Shown: piece after piece, positions 8,883 to 16,693 of the stretch | How the letters are laid out: every line of letters begins with the position of its first letter | Numbering within the stretch: position 1 is the stretch's first letter | Assembly (NCBI GenBank): GCA_009783195.1 | Contig: WRHP01000019.1 | Span: 1 to 32,057, forward strand | Source of the DNA: Syntrophorhabdaceae bacterium | GTDB taxonomy: Bacteria > Desulfobacterota > Deferrimicrobia > Deferrimicrobiales > Deferrimicrobiaceae | Length of the DNA: 32,057 nucleotides | Direction: 5' to 3' | Made by a program: the position numbers and the translations under genes | Notes under the pieces: generated by a model | The model's database searches: none | Seen by the model: only the letters and a program-made list of their open reading frames with translations | Told to the model about the DNA's origin: nothing

Positions 8883-9886
8883 GCGGAAATGATATGGGTT
8901 CGGCTTGGAAGGAAAAACGGGAGAAAATGGGTAAAAACCTCGACGAGGTATCCAATACTCTCCGGATTGGTCATCGGTATTTGCGTGGCATAGAGGAATG
9001 CAACTTCGAAGGATGGCCCGAAAAGGTTTTTTCGACAGGGTTCATTCGAACATACGCGAAATACCTTTCTGTTGATCCGTCGCCTGTCCTTGATGCTTAT
9101 GAGAAAACACTGAAAAAACCCCCACAGGAAGAAGAGGAGGTAATACGCCCCGAATGGATGGAGCGGGGAAACCGCAAGACCCCTTATGTTTTCATAACCG
9201 TGGCTGTTTTCATCATCGGGGTGGCGCTTGCTTTCTTCACTATGCGGAAAACGGAAAGCCCCGAGCGTTTTACGGGCGAATCCAAAACCGAAAATGCCGC
9301 ACAGATTAATTCCGCTTCCGGGGACGATGTATCGGCATCCGAGCCGAAAGTAACGGCGTCAGCGGTTGATAATGTCGTGGCGGCGAAAGACGAGGCGAAA
9401 ACCAACATCGCCGCGAAAACCGCACCGGCAACGGTTGCGCCTCCGCCTCCCAAGCCTCCGCCCGCCGCTCCCGCCAGTGTTCCGCCTGCTACGCCTCCGC
9501 CCCCCAAGCCTCCGCCCGCCGCTCCCGCCAGTGTTCCGCCTGCTACACCTTCGCCCGCCACGCCTTCGTCCGCTGCTACCGCCAATGCTCCGCCAGCCGC
9601 TTCTTCTCCCGCCAAGGTTTCGATAACAGGCAGGAATGTGTCGGTGGCCGGTCCGTTCGAGCTTATTCTGGAAGCAAGCGAGCATACGTGGCTGACGTAC
9701 AACCTGGATGGCGGCGATCTCATTGAGGTAACGCTTCAAACGGCCGACAAGATAAGCATCAAGGCCGAGAAGGCACTCACTGTCAGGCTTGGCAACGCCG
9801 GCGGCGTAATCGGTACGCTGAATGGACAACGGCTTCCACCCTTCGGAGAAAGCGGCCGGGTTCGAACTATGAACTTTGGCCGATGA
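8879..9886 (+). CDS. rodZ: RodZ-like cytoskeletal protein (N-terminal HTH, TM helix, Pro/Ala-rich linker, C-terminal DUF4115-like domain)
   Basis: GSAWKEKREKMGKNLDEVSNTLRIGHRYLRGIEECNFEGWPEKVFSTGFIRTYAKYLSVDP (RodZ-type HTH), TM segment YVFITVAVFIIGVALAFFTM, C-terminal ASEHTWLTYNLDGGDLIEVTLQTADKISIKAEKALTVRLGNAGGVIGTLNGQRLPPFGESGRVRTMNF. Confidence 0.85.
   Translation: MSGNDMGSAWKEKREKMGKNLDEVSNTLRIGHRYLRGIEECNFEGWPEKVFSTGFIRTYAKYLSVDPSPVLDAYEKTLKKPPQEEEEVIRPEWMERGNRKTPYVFITVAVFIIGVALAFFTMRKTESPERFTGESKTENAAQINSASGDDVSASEPKVTASAVDNVVAAKDEAKTNIAAKTAPATVAPPPPKPPPAAPASVPPATPPPPKPPPAAPASVPPATPSPATPSSAATANAPPAASSPAKVSITGRNVSVAGPFELILEASEHTWLTYNLDGGDLIEVTLQTADKISIKAEKALTVRLGNAGGVIGTLNGQRLPPFGESGRVRTMNFGR
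9440..9601 (+). repeat. Three tandem 54-nt (18-aa) Pro/Ala-rich repeats inside the rodZ-like gene; copies 1 and 2 nearly identical, copy 3 degenerate
   Basis: Copy 1 9440-9493 and copy 2 9494-9547 share cctccgcc(t/c)cccaagcctccgcccgccgctcccgccagtgttccgcctgctac; copy 3 9548-9601 is recognisable at protein level (PSPATPSSAATANAPPAA). Confidence 0.9.
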
Positions 9887-10635
9887 GTCGTGGGAGCGCC
9901 GCCGGGAAGCGCGTTTTTCATGTTTCTCCCGCGTTCCTGGCGCGCGCTTCCGACATGGGAGAAGCCGACCGGCGTCTGACTTTTTTTACCCGCGCGGCTG
10001 GTGTCGTGTCTACCGTCGCAAAATCCGCATGGAAGAGCCGAAAGCGGTTTGGCGGTATGCTCCAGCGATATGTTCTCCTCGACATCGCATGGACCGAGAT
10101 CCAGGGGAAGATGCCGGTTCTGGAATCGGTTTCCCTCTCGGCGAGTTTCTGGTCGATTCTGGAGGAGTGGGATCGCGTGCGCTACGCCGATTACCTCCTT
10201 GAATTGGCGGTTGAGATTTTTCCTCAGGGAGGCCCGAAACCCAAAGCGTTTGATCTGCTGCTCGACGGAATGCGGTCGCTTTCGGCCGGGGAAAGTCCGG
10301 AGAAGGTGGCTCGCCGGACGGAGACGAGGTTTCTGTCGATCGGAGGATGGGGGCCGGATCTTTCGGGTTGCCGGAAGTGCGGCAAGACGGATGGCATGTG
10401 GTACAGGTTTATGCCTTCCAATGGAGGAGTGATGTGTGAGTCGTGCGCGGCGGGAAGCGGTGTCAGAATTTCCCTTGGAGCGGTAAAAACATGGAAGGCG
10501 CTTCAGGGACAAAACGCGCACGGAAGAGGGCGGCTTCAGGTTTCGGATGGAATTGCCGGTGAATTACAAGCGGTTATACCAAAATATGTTGAGTATTGCC
10601 TTGGGAAAACATTGCGCAGCCTCCAGGGAATTTGA
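9883..10635 (+). CDS. recO: DNA repair protein RecO
   Basis: N-terminal OB-fold-like region with TFFTRAAGVVSTVAKSAWKSRKRFGGMLQRYVLLDI, zinc-binding CRKCGK...CESC, and C-terminal LGKTLRSL. Confidence 0.85.
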   Translation: MSRGSAAGKRVFHVSPAFLARASDMGEADRRLTFFTRAAGVVSTVAKSAWKSRKRFGGMLQRYVLLDIAWTEIQGKMPVLESVSLSASFWSILEEWDRVRYADYLLELAVEIFPQGGPKPKAFDLLLDGMRSLSAGESPEKVARRTETRFLSIGGWGPDLSGCRKCGKTDGMWYRFMPSNGGVMCESCAAGSGVRISLGAVKTWKALQGQNAHGRGRLQVSDGIAGELQAVIPKYVEYCLGKTLRSLQGI

Positions 10636-10673
10636 GGCATCATAGCTAAAACCTTTAATAATTCAGCGACTTC

Positions 10674-10702
10674 TTGACAATACCTCCCGCCGGGTGTAAG
10701 TA
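10674..10702 (+). promoter_or_regulatory. Candidate promoter upstream of glyQ
   Basis: TTGACA (10674-10679), 17-nt spacer, weak -10 TAAGTA (10697-10702). Confidence 0.4.
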
Positions 10703-10732
10703 TGCCTATCACTTTTTTGCCGGGAGGTTTTG

Positions 10733-11614
10733 GTGTTTTTCCAGGATCTTATTCTCTCCCTACAGCGTTTTTGGGCCGATAAAGGCTGCGTGATCCATCA
10801 GCCTTATGACACGGAGGTCGGCGCGGGAACTTTTCATCCGGCGACTTTTTTGAGGTCGCTTGGCCCGGAGCCGTGGAACACCGCGTATGTCGAGCCTTCA
10901 AGACGGCCAACGGACGGCCGTTACGGAGAAAACCCCAATCGGCTTCAGCATTATTACCAGTTCCAGGTGATCATGAAACCGTGCCCGGTCAACTACGTGG
11001 AACTCTACCTTGATTCCCTCCGGGCGGTGGGTATTGATCCATTGGAGCACGACATCCGCTTTGTGGAAGATGATTGGGAATCACCCACGCTTGGCGCCTG
11101 GGGACTCGGGTGGGAAGTGTGGCTTGACGGGATGGAAGTTACGCAGTTTACCTACTTCCAGCAGTGCGGCGGTATCGACCTTAAACCTGTTCCCGGTGAA
11201 ATTACTTATGGCCTGGAGCGGATCGCTATGTATCTTCAGAATGTAAACAATGTTTATGACTTGAAGTGGGTGGGAAACGTGACATATGGCGATGTCCATC
11301 ATCGCGGCGAGGTCGAATGGTCCGCCTATAATTTCGAGGCGGCCGATGTTCCGATGCTGTTTTCCCTGTTCGGCATGTTTGAGAAGGAATGCGTTTCGCT
11401 GCTGGAGCGTAAACTCGTTCTTCCCGCATACGATTATTGCCTGAAATGTTCCCACGCTTTCAATATGCTGGATGCGCGCGGAGCCATCTCGGTTACCGAG
11501 CGCACTTCCTATATAGGGAGAGTGCGTAACTTGTCGCGCCGGTGCGCGGAAGGATTCCTTAAGACGCGGGAGGAGATGGGGTTCCCTTTGCTCAGGAACC
11601 CCTCTGGGCGGTAG
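10733..11614 (+). CDS. glyQ: Glycyl-tRNA synthetase alpha subunit
   Basis: [90 protein letters not shown]; start GTG 10733 (or TTG 10730). Confidence 0.97.
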   Translation: MFFQDLILSLQRFWADKGCVIHQPYDTEVGAGTFHPATFLRSLGPEPWNTAYVEPSRRPTDGRYGENPNRLQHYYQFQVIMKPCPVNYVELYLDSLRAVGIDPLEHDIRFVEDDWESPTLGAWGLGWEVWLDGMEVTQFTYFQQCGGIDLKPVPGEITYGLERIAMYLQNVNNVYDLKWVGNVTYGDVHHRGEVEWSAYNFEAADVPMLFSLFGMFEKECVSLLERKLVLPAYDYCLKCSHAFNMLDARGAISVTERTSYIGRVRNLSRRCAEGFLKTREEMGFPLLRNPSGR

Positions 11615-11668
11615 GTGTTTTCGCAAAATTATAAATATCGGACAACCGTGGAAGAGGAAGAAAAATAG

Positions 11669-13744
11669 ATGGAACATGATTATCTGCTCGAGATCGGGTG
11701 CGAAGAACTTCCCGTAGGTTTTATCGGTCCGGCGTTGTTCAACGGCGGACGTCTGTTGGAGGATTCTCTGCGCAAGGCGCGCCTTGGTTTTCGGAAGATA
11801 GATATACATGGAACGCCACGGCGCCTGGCTTTTATAGTTCGAGGGTTGGCGCGGCGCCAGGAAACCCGCAGCGAGGCCGTTTTAGGTCCGCCGAAATCCG
11901 TTGCGTTTGACGCGGCGGGGAAACCGACAAAAGCGGCTATTGGTTTTGCCAAGTCGCAGGGAGTTGATGTAGAGGCTCTTTCCGTTTTTCCTTCGGAGCG
12001 TGGCGAATACGTGGGGTTCATGCGCGAGGAGGCTGCTTTGGAGGCGCGGGAGGTGCTGCCGAAGATCGCCTCCGAGTTTGTTCCGTCGATCCCGTTTAAA
12101 AAGTCGATGCGCTGGGCCGATCTCGATGTTCGCTTTGCGCGGCCGGTGCATTGGATAGTGTCTCTTCACGGAGAGGATGTGATCCCGTTCCGGTTTGGCA
12201 ATGTTGACGCGGGCCGGACGACGTATGGCCACCGGTTCATTTCGCCGGGTTCCATAGATCTTGCTTCGCCGGACGCCTACGAAGGGAAACTTGCGGAGGC
12301 GTTTGTGCTGGTTGACCTTGAGGACAGAAAAAGCCGGATACGCGCCGGGTTGCAAGAGGTGGCAAAGCGCACGGGAGCGAGACTGGTAGAAGACGAGCCT
12401 CTGGTGGAGACGACGGCCAATCTTGTCGAGTTCCCTGTTGTTTTGCAGGGGTGCTTCGAAGAGAAATACCTTGCTCTCCCAAGGGAGATTCTTGTCACCA
12501 CTATGCGGAACAACCAGAAGTATTTTGCGTTCGAAGATGATCGTAAAGCGTTAAGCCCGTATTTTGCTTTTGTCAGCAACATGGTTGTTCCTGATGAGCA
12601 GGTTATTGTGGCGGGCAACGAGAGGGTTTTGCGCTCACGTTTGTCCGATGCGGAGTTTTACTATTGGGACGATCTGAAAATACCGCTGTTTGACCGCGCG
12701 CAAGCGCTGAAAAAAGTGCTCTTCCAGGCCGACATGGGCACCTATTGGGAGAAGACGGAACGAATGGCGGAAATCGCCGCCTTTGTCGCCTCTTTCGGTT
12801 TTCCTGAAAAGACGGATGATTGCCGCAGAGCGGCTTTTCTAAGCAAGGCGGATCTGACTGCCGGCGTCGTCAAGGAGTTTCCTGAGCTGCAGGGCGTGAT
12901 GGGCCGGCATTATGCGTTAAAGACAGGCGAGAATGATGAAATCTCCGAATCGGTTTTTGAGCACTATCTGCCGAAAGGGCAATCGGACGACCTTCCGCGT
13001 ACCGATGTAGGCGCGGCGGTTGCGATTGCGGACAAGATAGACATGGTATGCGGCTGTTTCGGCGTGGGGCTTATTCCTACCGGCACGGCCGACCCTTATG
13101 CCCTGCGCCGGCACACCCTTGGGATACTGTCCATACTCGAAGCAAGAGGGCTTCGGATACGGATTGAGGAACTGGTGGACCGGTCGCTTTCGACGCTTTC
13201 CTCAAAACTTAAAATTCCGGTGGGCGAAGTCAAACAGAAGGTTATGGAATTTATCGCAGCAAGATTCCTTAATCTGCAGGTCTCCCACGGTATTCCCGCC
13301 GACCTTGTCGAGGCGGTGATCGCCGCGGGGATGACGGACGTGGTGGATCTCCGGTCGAAGCTGGATGCGCTGGCCGCGTTCCGCGTCCAGGAAGCGTTCG
13401 AGCCGCTTGCCGAGGTATTCAAGCGGGCTATCAACATTACCAAGGCGTACTCCGGACCGCTTGAGGTTTTCGAGCGGTTTTTCGATACACAGGAAGAAAA
13501 GGCGCTCTATGAGGCGTCGCATGGCGTTTCGGACCGTGTCTGCATTGCGGCTCGCGACGGCAAGTATGCCGAGGCGTTTCGCGAGATGGCGGCTCTCCAG
13601 CCGCTTGTTGCCGCTTTTTTTGATAAGGTGCTTGTAATGGCGGAAGACGCGGATGTCCGGAACAACCGACTGGCGTTGCTTAAAGGGTTGTCCGCTGTGT
13701 TTTCCTCCGTAGCGGATTTTTCCAAAATATCGTCTCCAGGCTAA
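11669..13744 (+). CDS. glyS: Glycyl-tRNA synthetase beta subunit
   Basis: YLLEIGCEELPVGFI, GTPRRLAFIV, TTMRNNQKYFAF, FVSNM, ALRRHTLGI, VMAEDADVRNNRLALLKGLSAVFSSVADFSKI. Confidence 0.97.
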   Translation: MEHDYLLEIGCEELPVGFIGPALFNGGRLLEDSLRKARLGFRKIDIHGTPRRLAFIVRGLARRQETRSEAVLGPPKSVAFDAAGKPTKAAIGFAKSQGVDVEALSVFPSERGEYVGFMREEAALEAREVLPKIASEFVPSIPFKKSMRWADLDVRFARPVHWIVSLHGEDVIPFRFGNVDAGRTTYGHRFISPGSIDLASPDAYEGKLAEAFVLVDLEDRKSRIRAGLQEVAKRTGARLVEDEPLVETTANLVEFPVVLQGCFEEKYLALPREILVTTMRNNQKYFAFEDDRKALSPYFAFVSNMVVPDEQVIVAGNERVLRSRLSDAEFYYWDDLKIPLFDRAQALKKVLFQADMGTYWEKTERMAEIAAFVASFGFPEKTDDCRRAAFLSKADLTAGVVKEFPELQGVMGRHYALKTGENDEISESVFEHYLPKGQSDDLPRTDVGAAVAIADKIDMVCGCFGVGLIPTGTADPYALRRHTLGILSILEARGLRIRIEELVDRSLSTLSSKLKIPVGEVKQKVMEFIAARFLNLQVSHGIPADLVEAVIAAGMTDVVDLRSKLDALAAFRVQEAFEPLAEVFKRAINITKAYSGPLEVFERFFDTQEEKALYEASHGVSDRVCIAARDGKYAEAFREMAALQPLVAAFFDKVLVMAEDADVRNNRLALLKGLSAVFSSVADFSKISSPG

Positions 13745-13774
13745 CTAAACCGGCATAGCCGGAGGTGGCGACAT

Positions 13775-16537
13775 ATGAAAAGCAAGCTGGTGTATTCCTT
13801 CGGCGGCGGAAAATCCGAAGCCGACATTGGAATGAAGAACCTTTTTGGCGGCAAAGGAGCGTCATTGGCCGATATGGCCGGACAGGGGCTTCCTGTTCCG
13901 CCAGGTTTCCTCATCGCTGTGCGGGCCCACCAGTTGTTCTGCGAAAACCGTGAAAAACTGCCAACCGACGTAAACAGGGAAATAGAGCGGGGCCTTGCGA
14001 GGCTGGAGAAATTGACCGGGCGAAAGCTTGGGGACCCGAAAAACCCGTTGCTGGTATCCGTGCGCCCGAGCGCCTGCTTTGCGATGCCCGGAACAATCAA
14101 CACCGTGCTTAACCTGGGGCTAAACGACAAAAGTGTCGAAGGGTTGGCGACGGTCTCAGGCAGCGCCCGCTTTGCTTATAGTTGCTATTGCCGTTTCATC
14201 TCGTTGTTTGCCAATGTGGTTCTTGGTGTCCCGATAGAGCCTTTCCTGCAGATCTTGGAGGAAAAAAAGCGCGACGTTGGAGCATCCGACGAATCTGGTC
14301 TGGGCGACGGCGATCTTGTGGATATTTGCCGCAAATATAAGGCGCTTGTGAAAGAGCGGCATGGGAAAGAACTTCCTCAGGTTCCCGCGGTTCAGCTTGC
14401 GATGGCCCGCGACGCGATGTTTCGTTCGTGGGACATTGAAAGCGCAAGGTCTTACCGCAAGCTTCGGAAGATTCCGGAGGAGACAGGCACCGGGGTGATA
14501 GTTCAGGCGATGGTCTTTGGCAACGCCGGTAAAGACTCGGCTGCCGGGGTATGGTTTACGCGTAATCCTTCAACGGGGGCGAAGGAGTTTTGCGGGGAGT
14601 ATCGCGTCGATTCGCAGGGCACGGATATGGTTGCCGGACTGCGGACGCCGAGCCCGATTCGCAACATGAAAAAGGAATTCCCGAAAGCCTATGACCAGCT
14701 TGCCCGGATATCCGGCCGGCTCGAAAAGCGATACAAAACTGTTTTGAGTTTTGAGTTCACGATTGAAAAAAACGCGCTCTATATGCTTCGGGTCCGCCAG
14801 GGGGAACGTAGCGCCGCCGCGGCGTTCCGAATGGTTGTGGACATGGTCAAGGAAAAGATCCTGACCAGGGAAGAGGCGCTTCTTGGTGTTTCCGCGCGTC
14901 AAGTTGAGCAGCTTCTCCATCCTGTTGTCGACCCGGAAGCGAAAGTCGATGTAATAGCCGCCGGCCTTCCGGCATCTCCGGGCGCGGCGACCGGAGTTAT
15001 TGTGTTTTCGGCGGACAAGGCGATGGAGCGGGCTATGTCCGGAAAGGACGTGATTCTTGTCCGGCGGGAGATAAGCCCGGAAGATATTCGCGTGATGGAG
15101 ATCGTTAGCGGGATTTTGACGGAAAAGGGAGGAATGACCTCTCACACCGCGGTGATCGCGCGCCAGATGGGGAAAACATGCGTTACCGGGTGCGAAGCGA
15201 TTGATGTGGACGAGGCGACGGGCCGTTTTATAGCGGGTACCCGTGTTTTGCATGAGGGAGACGAGATAACACTGAACGGCGCCAGCGGAGAGGTGATCTT
15301 TGGAAAAGTGCCTCTGACCGTCCCGAAGATGACCGGGGCATTCGGCGTCATCCTGTCGTGGGGCGATTCTGTGCGCCGACTGAAGGTGCGCGCTAACGTG
15401 GATACCCCAAGGGATGCCAGGGTGGCGCGCGATTTTGGGGCGGAAGGTATAGGTCTGTGCCGGACCCAGCATATGTTCTTCTCCGAGGACAGGCTTTCCA
15501 TTATGCGTGAGCTGATACTTGCCGCGACGAAAGAAGAGCGGGATGCCGCGCTGGCCCGCCTCCTGCCGATGCAAAGGGATGATTTCAAAAAACTGTATCG
15601 GGAAATGAAGGGGCACCCGGTCAAGATCCGGCTTCTGGACCCTCCGTTGAACGAGTTTTTGCCAAAACGCGCGGATCTTTTGGTGGAGATAGCCAAATTG
15701 GAGTTTTCCCGCGCGGACCGGACTCTCATTGATGAAAAGCGGATGGTGTTGGCGCGCGTGGAGGAGTTGCAGGAGATCAATCCAATGCTCGGGATGCGCG
15801 GCTGCCGCTTGGGCATATGCTTCCCGGAGATTACGGTGATGCAGGTTAAAGCCATCTTCGAGGCGGCTTGTGAGGCAGCGCGTGAAAGGATCGCGGTGCG
15901 CCCCGAGATCATGGTTCCTCTGGTCAGCCTGGTAAGCGAAATGCGCGCGCAAAAAGACATCATCCGCCAGGTGGCCGATGAAACGATGAAGCGATACAAG
16001 CGCAAGATTGCGTATTCCGTCGGAGCTATGATCGAGGTGCCGCGGGCGATTATTACCGCGGGAGATATAGCGCGGGAAGCGGAGTTTTTTTCTTTTGGCA
16101 CCAACGATCTTACGCAGACCACGTTCGGATTCTCCAGAGACGATGCCGGAAAATTTATCCAGAACTACCTGTCGCGGTCGGAATTATGCCAGAGGTGCGG
16201 CGGGAAGCTTGAGAAGAATTTGTCCTGCGCTTCATGCGAGGCGAAATATCTCCGGAAGGCGGAGAATATCCTGGAGTCGGACGTGTTCCATACCCTCGAT
16301 GTGGAGGGTGTGGGGGAGTTTATAAGGCTTGCGGCGGAAAAAGGACGATCAGTCCGCCCGAACCTCAAACTGGGCGTCTGCGGCGAACACGGCGGGGAGC
16401 CGCGTTCGGTGGAGTTCTTCGATAGGGTGGGGCTTGACTACGTCTCCTGTTCTCCATACAGCGTTCCCGTGGCTCGGTTGGCCGCGGCTCAATCGGCGTT
16501 ACGGAGACGGATGGAGGGGAAAAAACGTAAAAAGTAG
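13775..16537 (+). CDS. ppdK: Pyruvate, phosphate dikinase homologue with atypical ATP-grasp positions and a Cys4 insertion
   Basis: NLFGGKGASLADM, FTRNPSTGAKEFCGEY, phosphohistidine motif GGMTSHTAVIARQMGK, GLCRTQHMFF, DPPLNEFLP, NPMLGMRGCRLGI, FFSFGTNDLTQTTFGFSRDDAGKF, LGVCGEHGGEP, GLDYVSCSPYSVPVARLAAAQSAL. See findings for divergent positions. Confidence 0.9.
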   Translation: MKSKLVYSFGGGKSEADIGMKNLFGGKGASLADMAGQGLPVPPGFLIAVRAHQLFCENREKLPTDVNREIERGLARLEKLTGRKLGDPKNPLLVSVRPSACFAMPGTINTVLNLGLNDKSVEGLATVSGSARFAYSCYCRFISLFANVVLGVPIEPFLQILEEKKRDVGASDESGLGDGDLVDICRKYKALVKERHGKELPQVPAVQLAMARDAMFRSWDIESARSYRKLRKIPEETGTGVIVQAMVFGNAGKDSAAGVWFTRNPSTGAKEFCGEYRVDSQGTDMVAGLRTPSPIRNMKKEFPKAYDQLARISGRLEKRYKTVLSFEFTIEKNALYMLRVRQGERSAAAAFRMVVDMVKEKILTREEALLGVSARQVEQLLHPVVDPEAKVDVIAAGLPASPGAATGVIVFSADKAMERAMSGKDVILVRREISPEDIRVMEIVSGILTEKGGMTSHTAVIARQMGKTCVTGCEAIDVDEATGRFIAGTRVLHEGDEITLNGASGEVIFGKVPLTVPKMTGAFGVILSWGDSVRRLKVRANVDTPRDARVARDFGAEGIGLCRTQHMFFSEDRLSIMRELILAATKEERDAALARLLPMQRDDFKKLYREMKGHPVKIRLLDPPLNEFLPKRADLLVEIAKLEFSRADRTLIDEKRMVLARVEELQEINPMLGMRGCRLGICFPEITVMQVKAIFEAACEAARERIAVRPEIMVPLVSLVSEMRAQKDIIRQVADETMKRYKRKIAYSVGAMIEVPRAIITAGDIAREAEFFSFGTNDLTQTTFGFSRDDAGKFIQNYLSRSELCQRCGGKLEKNLSCASCEAKYLRKAENILESDVFHTLDVEGVGEFIRLAAEKGRSVRPNLKLGVCGEHGGEPRSVEFFDRVGLDYVSCSPYSVPVARLAAAQSALRRRMEGKKRKK

Positions 16538-16591
16538 TATTGTTTGGTAATAATTCTCGTTATTGTAAGTATTTTTGCCTGCCATAAATTC

Positions 16592-16620
16592 TTTACTTTC
16601 CTCGAAAAGCACCATATATT
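16592..16620 (+). promoter_or_regulatory. Candidate promoter for smc
   Basis: TTTACT (16592-16597), 17-nt spacer, TATATT (16615-16620), in an AT-rich gap between ppdK and smc. Confidence 0.45.
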
Positions 16621-16693
16621 GCGATTACCGGAGCGCATATCCACAGGATATTGAGGTTTCCGGTCATTATTCCGCTGCGGGTCATGGGGACCG

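Noticed and set aside
9366-9626. Alternative-frame Arg/Pro-rich ORF across the rodZ repeats, and the repeats as a CRISPR-like array
   Set aside because: Repeats are directly adjacent without spacers and keep the RodZ reading frame; the alternative frame is a by-product of the repeat composition.
10682-10728. Inverted repeat ACCTCCCG...CGGGAGGT covering the glyQ Shine-Dalgarno, a possible RBS-sequestering riboregulator
   Set aside because: The left arm lies in the spacer of the likely TTGACA-17-TAAGTA promoter, so it would probably not be transcribed; the loop is also long (31 nt).
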